Shown piece after piece: positions 1-5,847 of a stretch of DNA of 32,272 nucleotides (its first letter is position 1; every line of letters begins with the position of its first letter). The position numbers and the translations under genes were made by a program. The notes under the pieces were generated by a model that saw nothing but the letters and a program-made list of their open reading frames with translations, did no database searches and was not told the DNA's origin. Origin of the DNA: Clostridium sp. CAG:451 (GTDB lineage Bacteria > Bacillota_I > Bacilli_A > RF39 > UBA660); the NCBI GenBank assembly GCA_000438295.1, contig FR901062.1:1-32272 (forward strand), in the 5' to 3' direction.

Positions 1-1
1 A

Positions 2-187
2 AAGGTAACAAGAATGGACTCTATGTTTCACAACTGTATCAGCTTAACAAGTTTAGATGTAAGTAATTTTAATACATCAAATGTAACAAACATGGAAGAT
101 ATGTTCTGCTATTGTCCAGCATGGGATACAGTTGATCACAAAAAGTTTATGCTTGGTGATAAGGGATGTACACCAAGACTAAGCTAG
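2..187 (+). CDS. 3' end of a BspA-like (DUF285) surface protein, truncated by the window edge
   Basis: This frame is open from the window edge to a TAG at 185-187 and gives about 61 residues. They contain the repeat signature SLTSLDVSNFNTSNVTNMED, the hallmark of the BspA/DUF285 family, in which repeats of about 25 residues with 'L..LD.S.F.T..VT.M..MF' form a leucine-rich-type solenoid. Such proteins are secreted or lipid-anchored surface adhesins in gut Firmicutes, Mollicutes and Bacteroidetes. The tail after the last repeat is short, carries two cysteines and ends in PRLS, with no membrane segment or LPxTG signal, so any anchor must lie upstream of the window. The repeat match is clear; the ligand is unknown. 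Confidence 0.8.
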   Translation, partial: KVTRMDSMFHNCISLTSLDVSNFNTSNVTNMEDMFCYCPAWDTVDHKKFMLGDKGCTPRLS

Positions 188-339
188 TAACATTAACTTT
201 TTTGTAACTAAAAGAAAAATATTATAAAAAAGATGGTTCTTCGAAATTCAGTGGGAAGAAAATTAATGTCACTTTCGAAGTTCAGTGTGAAAGAGGCATA
301 GCTTTCTTTCCACTTTTTTTCTGTCATAATGTTTAGTAA

Positions 340-480
340 GTTATAAAATGTTGGCTAGATCATATAGTAGTGGATAAAAGATTATCTAATGGTTTCACAG
401 AGGAATTAAATAATAAAATAAAGAGTGGGTTTGGATATAAAAATTTTGAGTTTTTTAGGCTGAGAATTTTATATATTTAA
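340..480 (+). pseudogene. ISL3-family transposase C-terminal remnant (copy A)
   Basis: Between a stop at 337-339 and a TAA at 478-480 the frame encodes about 46 residues, including KRLSNGFTEELNNKIK and GYKNFEFFRLRIL. This matches the conserved C-terminal end of ISL3-type (DDE) transposases, in which 'LSNG..EG.NNKIK....G.GY.NF..FR.RIL' is typical. The catalytic DDE core is absent, so this is a non-functional relic. It shows what type of element generated the flanking inverted repeats. The frame is intact over its length, whereas copy B is frameshifted, so copy A retains the less decayed tail. Confidence 0.7.
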
Positions 481-503
481 AAAAACTATCTTTAGAAAGC
501 GTA

Positions 504-546
504 AAAAGTGGCATAATTAAAATTTAAACTTTAAAATGCCACTTTT
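504..546. terminator. Bidirectional terminator-like hairpin inside element copy A
   Basis: AAAAGTGGCAT (504-514) and ATGCCACTTTT (536-546) are perfect 11-bp reverse complements around a 21-nt AT-rich loop, giving A/T runs on both sides. It follows the transposase relic, where an IS terminator would sit, and faces the 3' end of the minus-strand activase operon, so it may also end that transcript. The same hairpin is conserved in copy B (5133-5175). Confidence 0.55.
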
Positions 547-611
547 ATCCTTTAAATATAAGTAAATTGTTTAAAATAGCTTACCGCTGAACTTCGAAGA
601 GCCGATTTCAG

Positions 612-1559
612 TTATTCTTTTACTGTTAAGGCCCCTTTTGGACAACGGTTTCCCCAAGTATCTAGTATTTTTCCATTCTTCTTTACTATAATTATTTCAC
701 AGTGATTAGGGCATCCCTTACAAGTGATACCACTGGTTTCAAACTTAGCATCCCGTACTTTAAAATTAAACTTCTTCTTTATTCCACTTTTCTTAGCAAG
801 AATAGCACTACCTAAAGCTCCCATTAAATGTCCGTTATCATCAACGATTATGTCTTCATTTAATAAATCTTCAAAAGCTTTCTTTACGCCGATATTTTTA
901 CTAACTCCACCTTGGAAAATAATAGGACCTTCTATTTTTTTACCCTTTGCTACATTATTTAAATAGTTACTTGCTACACTGTAACAAAGACCAGCGATTA
1001 TATCATTTTTTTGATACCCCATTTGTAATTTGTGAACTAAGTCACTTTCAGCAAAGACAGTACATCTTGCTGCAATACTAGTTGGATTCTTACTAGTAAG
1101 AGCGATTTCCCCAAAGTCTTTAACATCAAGTCCTAATCTCTTAGCTTGACTAGATAAGAAACTACCGGTACCAGCAGCACATAAAGTATTCATCGCATAA
1201 TCAGTAACTATCTTATTATCTAGTAAAATTATCTTAGAATCTTGTCCACCAATTTCTAGAATAGTTCTAATATCAGGATACTTAGATAAAGTGCCAATAG
1301 CATGAGCAGTTATTTCATTTTTTATACTAACTGCTTCTAGCATGGTACCAATTAGCTTTCTAGCAGAACCAGTAGTACCAACTCCTAATATCTTTATATC
1401 TTTACAATCTTTTTCTAATTCCTTTAAAACCTTTTTAACAGCTTTAACTGGATCACCTTCAGTCCATAAATAACTACTAGCTATTATATTATCATCTTCA
1501 TCAATTACTACACCTTTAGTAGAAATAGAACCAATATCAATACCTAAATAACCAGTCAT
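612..1559 (-). CDS. 2-hydroxyacyl-CoA dehydratase activase (BcrA/BadF/HgdC family ATPase)
   Basis: This is an ASKHA-fold ATPase that uses ATP hydrolysis to push an electron from its [4Fe-4S] cluster to a partner iron-sulfur protein at very low potential. Visible motifs are the phosphate loop IDIGSISTKGVVID (residues 7-20), GVGTTGSARK (59-68) and LEIGGQDSK (101-109). The two cluster cysteines are C127 in NTLCAAGTGSF and C166 in AARCTVFAESD, the same numbering as in the HgdC family. It also has an extra C-terminal cysteine motif, CKGCPNHC, followed by GNRCPKG, as seen in activases associated with DUF2229 proteins. Length (315 aa) is somewhat over the usual 260-270 because of this extension. It is the last gene of a three-gene operon, two bases after the previous stop, with a GAGGGAGGG ribosome site. 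Family is certain; the final electron acceptor is unknown. Confidence 0.9.
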   Translation of the reverse strand: MTGYLGIDIGSISTKGVVIDEDDNIIASSYLWTEGDPVKAVKKVLKELEKDCKDIKILGVGTTGSARKLIGTMLEAVSIKNEITAHAIGTLSKYPDIRTILEIGGQDSKIILLDNKIVTDYAMNTLCAAGTGSFLSSQAKRLGLDVKDFGEIALTSKNPTSIAARCTVFAESDLVHKLQMGYQKNDIIAGLCYSVASNYLNNVAKGKKIEGPIIFQGGVSKNIGVKKAFEDLLNEDIIVDDNGHLMGALGSAILAKKSGIKKKFNFKVRDAKFETSGITCKGCPNHCEIIIVKKNGKILDTWGNRCPKGALTVKE

Positions 1560-1561
1560 TA

Positions 1562-2626
1562 TTATCCCTCCCTCTTAAAATTTAATAAATCATAAAAAGC
1601 TTCTAATCTAGTCTTTATTCCATCTAAACCACTTTGTTCATCAAAAGAGAAAAAAGTAATTGGAATATTTAAATCCTTAGCTTCCTTAATCATAATTGGA
1701 ATAGCTCCTATTTCTGGGGTACATCCTGTTGGTTTAGTATGAATGACACCATCAAAGTGATGTCTTTTTAAATAATTAATTCGATAGACATTATCAAGTC
1801 CATCTGCTCCTAAAGTATATTTACAGTACTTTCTAATTCTAAACTTCATAAATGGTAGTAAAAACTTCTTTTGCCATAAAAGGTAACTAATATTAGTAAA
1901 TCTTTTGATCTCTATATGATAACTTGCTAAAGTCTTTTCAAGTTCATAGTTAGAATATGGTTCCATAGCTGTATAAAGTTCTCCAATAATACCTACTTTT
2001 AAACAATCTTTTGGTTTATTAATGGGAATAGTCTTTAAATATCTTAGAGAATCTTTATATATCTTTCTAATAGCAAATATACCTTTAGCATTATTACATT
2101 CACTAATAAATCTATTCTTTAATCTTAGAAAAGAACCTTTATTCTTTTCAAAACCAATTCTTTTTCTAATTTCTATATCTAGTTTATCTAAATAATTAAT
2201 ATATAAAAGAGTAGATAGTCCTTCATGAATAAACTTTCGTTTGGTAAGAGTAGGATTTAACTTCTTAAAGATAGTAAATACTTCCTTAAAATTTAAACTA
2301 TCACCACCAATTATTTGAATAAACTGAAAGTTATATCCTAAATCTTTTAAAATAGTTTCTTGTACTTCTGCATAATATCTATATCTACATCCTCCTCCTG
2401 CTTGTAATAAAACATTAGCTCCCATATCTAAGGCTTCTATAAAGTTACCTAAATTATATTTAAAAGGGATACAAACAGAATCAGGGGAGTACTTACTACC
2501 TAAATCAATAGTCTTTCTAGTAATAGGTGGAGTGTCAATCACTTCTAAGTTAGTAACTCTTCTTAAAAACTTACCAATTGGATGTTTATAATCACCTAGT
2601 TGAGGAAAAGCTAGTACCTTTTTCAA
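1562..2626 (-). CDS. HgdB/DUF2229-like iron-sulfur subunit, partner of the activase
   Basis: A 354-aa cytoplasmic protein of the 2-hydroxyglutaryl-CoA dehydratase D-component superfamily. Diagnostic is the C-terminal segment with GCTPEIGAIPI, then FFSFDEQSG and TRLEAFYDLL, a near-signature of the CoA-enzyme-activase-associated proteins. Potential cluster ligands are the cysteines in SVCIPFKYNLG, GGGCRYRYY and GCTPEIG. The start is TTG (2626-2624): there is no nearby ATG, and AAAGGAGGT lies 8 bases upstream, inside the end of the preceding gene. Start and upstream stop overlap as TTGA, implying translational coupling. In many bacteria this domain is fused to the activase and DUF2229 in one giant polypeptide; here it is a separate subunit. 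Likely an electron acceptor or double-cubane-type reductase; the substrate is not deducible. Confidence 0.75.
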   Translation of the reverse strand: MKKVLAFPQLGDYKHPIGKFLRRVTNLEVIDTPPITRKTIDLGSKYSPDSVCIPFKYNLGNFIEALDMGANVLLQAGGGCRYRYYAEVQETILKDLGYNFQFIQIIGGDSLNFKEVFTIFKKLNPTLTKRKFIHEGLSTLLYINYLDKLDIEIRKRIGFEKNKGSFLRLKNRFISECNNAKGIFAIRKIYKDSLRYLKTIPINKPKDCLKVGIIGELYTAMEPYSNYELEKTLASYHIEIKRFTNISYLLWQKKFLLPFMKFRIRKYCKYTLGADGLDNVYRINYLKRHHFDGVIHTKPTGCTPEIGAIPIMIKEAKDLNIPITFFSFDEQSGLDGIKTRLEAFYDLLNFKREG

Positions 2627-3528
2627 AGATGAATACCTCCTTTCAACATATCTATAAAGCTTTCTAATCTAGTAATAATAGCAATATCACTATTAATCTC
2701 TTCAAAAGTAAGTAAAAGTACTTTACTATTACCTTTTTTTCTTATAATCATTTCATTAGTTAAAGAGTCAGGTCCACAAGGAAAAGCTGATATTAAAATA
2801 ATTCCATCAACCTTATCTTTATAATAAGAAAAAGCTCCTAGTAATTCTTTATTCATTGTCCAGTGAACAGTCTTAGAAATCCTTTTGCATTCATCTTCAA
2901 TTATATTTCTATCTATTTCATGACTATAAATTATTTCTATATCATTTTCTTTTAAATACTTAGTAACACTACCGCCAATTAGAGAATCTAATAAGTTATA
3001 ACTGTGTCCTAATAAAAGAACCTTTTTCTTCTTAGACTTAAGTTTCTCTAGTCCACTTTTCTTAAGCTTATCAAGATATAACTCTTCTTTTTCCTTAGCA
3101 ATTAAGTAAGCATTATTAGATTCAAAATAACTAAACCCTAGTTCTTTTCCTAATAGAATAAAAGCTTTCTTCTCACTGTTATGGTGTTCTACATCAACAT
3201 TATAGTTTAGTATCTTCTTATTAAATAGTACTCTTACTAAATCATATAAAGCATTAAAATTAGTACATACTTGTTCATTCTTTTTTAAAGAATAAATTCT
3301 TGGTATAAAGATAGTATCACACTTATCTTTTATCTCATCTATTTGACCTAAGAATATTTTCATGGATAAACAAGCTTCATCTAAAGCAATATTTTTTCCT
3401 CTTTCTAATGTTTTATAAGTAGTATTATCACTAACTATATAAGGTATTTCTAATACATCAAAAAAACTTTTCCACAATATACCATAGCGGTAGTATAAAA
3501 ATCCTCTAGGTATTCCAATTCTATCCAT
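2623..3528 (-). CDS. DUF2229-family (CoA enzyme activase-associated) iron-sulfur subunit
   Basis: A 301-aa protein beginning MDRIGIPRGFLYYRYGILW, the typical N-terminus of DUF2229 proteins ('IGIPR.L..Y...P.W..FF..LG..VV.S..T'). It parallels the downstream subunit: a cysteine in DEACLSMKIFLGQIDEI, a middle cysteine in NEQVCTNFNAL, a third in FPCGPDSLTNEM and a closing TRLESFIDML that mirrors TRLEAFYDLL. The two therefore look like diverged copies of one three-cysteine scaffold forming a heterodimer that could hold an iron-sulfur or double-cubane cluster. It is the first gene of the operon, preceded by AAAGGAAGG and divergent from the thioredoxin-like gene. The stop is TGA, showing the standard genetic code. 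Function beyond low-potential electron transfer is inference. Confidence 0.75.
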   Translation of the reverse strand: MDRIGIPRGFLYYRYGILWKSFFDVLEIPYIVSDNTTYKTLERGKNIALDEACLSMKIFLGQIDEIKDKCDTIFIPRIYSLKKNEQVCTNFNALYDLVRVLFNKKILNYNVDVEHHNSEKKAFILLGKELGFSYFESNNAYLIAKEKEELYLDKLKKSGLEKLKSKKKKVLLLGHSYNLLDSLIGGSVTKYLKENDIEIIYSHEIDRNIIEDECKRISKTVHWTMNKELLGAFSYYKDKVDGIILISAFPCGPDSLTNEMIIRKKGNSKVLLLTFEEINSDIAIITRLESFIDMLKGGIHL

Positions 3529-3556
3529 AAGAGCCTTCCTTTCTGTATAACTTTAT

Positions 3557-3585
3557 GTGATAAAACAATGAAAATTTACAGTCAA
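3557..3585 (-). promoter_or_regulatory. Possible promoter of the activase/DUF2229 operon
   Basis: Read on the minus strand, TTGACT (3585-3580) is followed after 17 bases by TATCAC (3562-3557), about 30 bases upstream of the ATG at 3528. The -35 box is good and the -10 weak, so this is tentative. It lies back-to-back with the plus-strand promoter of the thioredoxin-like gene. Confidence 0.35.
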
Positions 3586-3588
3586 TAT

Positions 3589-3618
3589 TCGACAAAATAA
3601 AATAAAGTGTGTTATAAT
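3589..3618 (+). promoter_or_regulatory. Sigma-70/SigA-type promoter of the thioredoxin-like gene
   Basis: TCGACA (3589-3594), an 18-base spacer and a perfect TATAAT (3613-3618), followed by the ribosome site GAGAGGAGA and the ATG at 3642. The -10 is consensus and the -35 matches four of six bases. Confidence 0.6.
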
Positions 3619-3641
3619 CTTGCTAGAGAGGAGAATTAAAG

Positions 3642-4196
3642 ATGGATAATAAGAAAAAAGAACAAATAAAAACAGTTGCTATTATAGTATTATTATTAGT
3701 TATTGTATTTGGAGGTAGTTACTTTGCATCAGAGGTTAAATCTAATAAGAATACATCTAGTAAGACAACAACACCTACAAATAATAATCAAAAGGATACA
3801 ACAACAAATGGTGATGATGATACGGAAATTAGTGAAGATAAACAAGCTGAATTAAATAGTATTGATATTGATAAATATTTATCACTTAAGAAAGGTAGTG
3901 ATAAGTCAATTATCTATATTTCAAGACCAACATGTCATTACTGTCAACAAGAAGATCCAATTATTAAAAATATTGTATATGAAACTAAAGTTACAGTTAA
4001 TTACTTAAATACTGATGAACTTGATGATGATGGTAATACTAAGTTAATTAAATCTGATGACTATTTCAGTGAAGGATATGGTACTCCATTAATTCTAGTT
4101 GTTCAAAAGAATAAGATAGTAGATAAGATTGAAGGATTAACTTCTAAAGAAGATATTGTTTCATTCTTTAAAAAATATGATTTCATAAAAGATTAA
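3642..4196 (+). CDS. Membrane-anchored thioredoxin-fold protein with CHYC motif
   Basis: A 184-aa single-pass protein: a basic N-terminus, one membrane helix at about residues 11-29, a low-complexity Thr/Asn/Asp linker (36-65) and an extracellular thioredoxin-like domain (about 75-184). The redox motif is C98-H-Y-C101 in the context SRPTCHYCQQEDP, and the cis-proline is P149 in GYGTPLILV. The fold suggests an extracytoplasmic thiol oxidoreductase or holdase resembling bacteriocin-accessory (BrxL/Trx-like) proteins. It has its own promoter and is followed within about 10 bases by the PH-domain gene, so the two are probably co-transcribed. A second thioredoxin-fold lipoprotein lies at 5313-5732. 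The nearby secretion cluster encodes unusually cysteine-rich exoproteins that could be its substrates; that link is inference. Confidence 0.75.
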   Translation: MDNKKKEQIKTVAIIVLLLVIVFGGSYFASEVKSNKNTSSKTTTPTNNNQKDTTTNGDDDTEISEDKQAELNSIDIDKYLSLKKGSDKSIIYISRPTCHYCQQEDPIIKNIVYETKVTVNYLNTDELDDDGNTKLIKSDDYFSEGYGTPLILVVQKNKIVDKIEGLTSKEDIVSFFKKYDFIKD

Positions 4197-4206
4197 TGGT
4201 GATTTG

Positions 4207-4665
4207 ATGAATAATGAAGAAAAGCTAAGAAGATTACTTAGTGAATTTAGATCAAAATATCCTATGACTATTGGGTGGAGACTTGAAAAGAATAGTAAAA
4301 TAGTTTTAAAGCATCTTTATGATGATGAAGAAATACTTTATGCTTTTTATGCTCAGAAAAATGATAATCCATTAAATATTCTAGGAACAGGTGTTATTGT
4401 TCTTACTAATAAGAGATTAGTTATAGGAAGAGATAGGGTAGTAGTTGGCTATTTCTTTGATAGTATTACTCCTGATATGTTTAGTGATTTAAAAGTTAAA
4501 AGTGGTGTTATCTTTGGAAAAGTAGAAATTGATATGTTACATGAATTTATTATCTTAAGTAATATTGATAAGAGAGCTTTACCAGAAATAGAGAAAAAAG
4601 TATCTAGTTTTATGCATGATGCTAAGTGCAAAATGTGTGTTGATAATCAAAAAAATGTATGTTAA
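4207..4665 (+). CDS. Small protein with bacterial PH-like domain (YokE/bPH type)
   Basis: About 152 aa with no signal peptide or membrane helix. The central region, GTGVIVLTNKRLVIG followed by YFFDSITPDMFSDLKVKSG, FGKVEID and EFIILSNIDK, has the strand pattern of bacterial PH (bPH/YokE-like) domains: 'G....T..R.......' followed by 'I..D.I.....G...G.i.i'. The N-terminal 45 residues are charged and probably helical; the C-terminus ends in a Cys-rich tail (KCKMCVDNQKNVC). I chose ATG at 4207 because a GGTG ribosome site lies 5 bases before it; the TTG immediately upstream (4204) would add one residue. It is probably translated from the mRNA of the preceding thioredoxin-like gene. Such domains are often linked to stress or membrane responses; the role here is unknown. 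Confidence 0.65.
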   Translation: MNNEEKLRRLLSEFRSKYPMTIGWRLEKNSKIVLKHLYDDEEILYAFYAQKNDNPLNILGTGVIVLTNKRLVIGRDRVVVGYFFDSITPDMFSDLKVKSGVIFGKVEIDMLHEFIILSNIDKRALPEIEKKVSSFMHDAKCKMCVDNQKNVC

Positions 4666-4680
4666 AATTTAGGTATCAAA

Positions 4681-4787
4681 GATAAAAGAAAGTAGGTGCC
4701 TAGCCATGTTGTCAAGTAATATGTTAAGTTTGTATTTAGTTAACATGGGAAGGTGGCAATTAGATGGTATAACTACTTTCTTTTATC
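4681..4787 (+). ncRNA. Candidate structured RNA: 107-nt element closed by a perfect 15-bp stem
   Basis: GATAAAAGAAAGTAG (4681-4695) is perfectly complementary to CTACTTTCTTTTATC (4773-4787). Inside, TGCC pairs with GGCA and CCATGTT with AACATGG, extending one long interrupted hairpin. A mutually exclusive inner hairpin (TATGTTAA with TTAACATG) is also possible. There is no clean T-run, so it is not a standard terminator. It could be a small RNA, a processing site downstream of the PH-domain gene, or a tiny palindromic mobile element. I could not match it to any riboswitch, 6S or SRP RNA consensus. Strand is assumed from the upstream gene direction. Confidence 0.4.
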
Positions 4788-4814
4788 ATGGATTAATAAC
4801 AGGATAGGGTAGTC

Positions 4815-5232
4815 GCTCTTCGAAATTCAGTGTGAAAGAGGCATTGCTTTCTTTCCACTTTTTTTCTGTTATAATGCCTAGTAAGTTATACAAGATTTAT
4901 TATGATAAATGATGATTTAAAAATAGTGTATCAATTAAGGAAATATTTTTGGATATAGTTAATCTAAAGATACTAAGAATGATTTAAAATGTTGGCTAGA
5001 TTATATAGTAGTGGATAAAAGATTGTCTAATGGTTTTAAAGAGAAATTAAATAATAAAATAAAGAGTGGGGTTCGGATATAAAAAATTTGAGTATTTTAT
5101 ATATTTAAAAAAAACTATCTTTAGAAAGCGTAAAAAGTGGCATAATTAAAATTTAAACTTTAAAATGCCACTTTTATCCTTTAAATATAAGTAAATTGTT
5201 TAAAATAGTTTCCCACTGAATTTCGAAGAGCC
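4815..5232 (+). mobile_element. Non-autonomous ISL3-family-like element, copy B
   Basis: It is bounded by 18-bp perfect inverted repeats: GCTCTTCGAAATTCAGTG at 4815-4832 and its complement ending at 5231. Long stretches match copy A (235-603), including the left-end segment with the CCACTTTTTTTCTGT run, the transposase tail and the whole right third (about 5105-5232). Copy B retains roughly 100 bp more of the transposase gene (about 4890-4990) than copy A, so the two are different internal-deletion derivatives of one parent. No target duplication is evident. It separates the left-flank genes from the secretion cluster. Confidence 0.8.
4963..5082 (+). pseudogene. Frameshifted ISL3-family transposase remnant (copy B)
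   Basis: The frame encodes about 39 residues including CWLDYIVVDKRLSNGF and ELNNKIK-like KLNNKIKSG, parallel to copy A. An extra G in the GTGGGGTTCGG stretch (around 5068-5076) shifts the frame, and the RLRIL part of the tail is deleted before the shared sequence resumes. Upstream traces (4900-4962) are broken by stops. It is a dead relic. Confidence 0.65.
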
Positions 5233-5289
5233 ATTATTTCAATCAAGTTTTCTTTATTAGTATATAAATTTCTGTACATAATAGAAAGA

Positions 5290-5312
5290 GACTAGTATTT
5301 AATAAACTAGTC
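5290..5312 (-). terminator. Weak hairpin terminator for the thioredoxin-like lipoprotein gene
   Basis: Directly after the TAG stop (5315-5313, minus strand), GACTAGT and ACTAGTC pair as a 7-bp stem around a 9-base loop, followed on the minus strand by CTCTTTCTATT. The T-run is poor, so efficiency is uncertain. Confidence 0.45.
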
Positions 5313-5732
5313 CTACTTCTTTATATATTTAGTATCTTTTAACTTAGTTATTAATTCTTTATTACTAACTGCTCCAACTAATTTACTCATAACTTCTTCT
5401 TGCCCTTTTTTAAAAAAACAGACAGTAGGTGTTCCAGATATTTCAGTTATATCATAAAGTTTACTCTTTTCTTCCTCTGTTAAATTAGATAGATTGATTG
5501 AATATCCGGTAAGATTATATTTACTTAGAACACTTCTAAATCTAGGAGAAAATTCCTCACAATGAGAACATCCTGTTTGAATAACTTCTAAGATGAAAGA
5601 CTCTTTATTATCAATTTTACTCTGTAAAGTAGTAAAGTCAATTTCTTTTACTGTATTTAAATTATTAGAACAGCCAGTTAGAAATAAAATACCTATAAAT
5701 ATTGTTAAAAGAATAAAACTTTTCTTCTTCAT
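5313..5732 (-). CDS. Thioredoxin-fold lipoprotein with CSHC motif
   Basis: A 139-aa lipoprotein: the N-terminal signal ends in the lipobox LTGC (lipidated Cys21), so the mature domain sits on the outer face of the membrane. The thioredoxin-like domain has the redox motif C55-S-H-C58 within IQTGCSHCEEFSP and the cis-proline P102 in EISGTPTVCFF. Size and layout match small extracytoplasmic thioredoxins that form, reduce or isomerise disulfides. The gene is divergent from the large secretion cluster, and the two promoters share one palindrome, which suggests co-regulation. A natural hypothesis is folding of the Cys-rich exoproteins of that cluster (e.g. 9982-12843). Whether it acts as oxidant or reductant cannot be told from sequence. 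Confidence 0.8.
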   Translation of the reverse strand: MKKKSFILLTIFIGILFLTGCSNNLNTVKEIDFTTLQSKIDNKESFILEVIQTGCSHCEEFSPRFRSVLSKYNLTGYSINLSNLTEEEKSKLYDITEISGTPTVCFFKKGQEEVMSKLVGAVSNKELITKLKDTKYIKK

Positions 5733-5753
5733 TAAACTTACACCTCAAAAATA

Positions 5754-5783
5754 ATTATAACAATAAAAAATAGTATTTGTAAA
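5754..5783 (-). promoter_or_regulatory. Promoter of the thioredoxin-like lipoprotein gene
   Basis: On the minus strand, TTTACA (5783-5778), an 18-base spacer and a perfect TATAAT (5759-5754), then a GAGGTG ribosome site and the ATG at 5732. Its -35 box is one arm of the palindrome at 5778-5792. Confidence 0.6.
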
Positions 5784-5792
5784 TAATTTACA
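5778..5792. promoter_or_regulatory. 15-bp palindrome spanning two divergent -35 boxes (candidate operator)
   Basis: TGTAAATAATTTACA is a perfect inverted repeat with 7-bp arms around one base. Its left arm contains the minus-strand -35 box and its right arm the plus-strand -35 box, so one dimeric regulator bound here would block or control both the lipoprotein gene and the secretion cluster. No regulator gene is present in the window. Confidence 0.45.
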
Positions 5793-5815
5793 TCTGAAAA
5801 TATTCATGCTATACT
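5787..5815 (+). promoter_or_regulatory. Promoter of the secretion gene cluster
   Basis: TTTACA (5787-5792), a 17-base spacer and TATACT (5810-5815), followed by AGGGGAG and the ATG at 5848. Each box matches five of six consensus bases. This is the only clear promoter upstream of the first cluster gene. Confidence 0.65.
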
Positions 5816-5847
5816 TTAAATAGTAGAGAATAGGGGAGTGTTAATAG

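Larger units (their letters stand above)
235..603 (+). mobile_element. Non-autonomous ISL3-family-like element, copy A
   Basis: The segment is bounded by GGTTCTTCGAAATTCAGTGG on the left and CCGCTGAACTTCGAAGAGCC on the right, imperfect inverted repeats of the GGCTCTTCG...TTCAGTG type used by ISL3-family elements. A second left-end-like motif (CTTTCGAAGTTCAGTGTGAAAG, from 272) lies inside, as if one end was duplicated or one element inserted into another. The interior keeps only the C-terminal tail of a transposase plus a terminator-like hairpin. At about 370 bp it cannot encode its own transposase. The right end lies only 8 bp from the stop codon of the activase gene. No 8-bp target duplication is visible, so it is probably old or rearranged. 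A near-copy is at 4815-5232. Confidence 0.75.

Noticed and set aside
235..603. 8-bp target-site duplication around the ISL3-like copies
   Set aside because: Flanking eight bases differ on the two sides of both copies, so none can be claimed.
724..966. Plus-strand open frame of 80 codons inside the activase gene
   Set aside because: Antisense shadow of a clearly conserved gene; composition is Ser/Phe/Leu-rich without domain features or a ribosome site.
2623..2625. Possible use of genetic code 4 (TGA as Trp) given AT-richness and DUF285 repeats
   Set aside because: TGA terminates the DUF2229 gene at the expected length and Trp residues are encoded by TGG throughout.
4681..4787. 6S RNA or SRP RNA
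   Set aside because: The hairpin is long, but it lacks the SRP GGAAG-type apical motif in the right context and is shorter than 6S RNAs; no consensus match.
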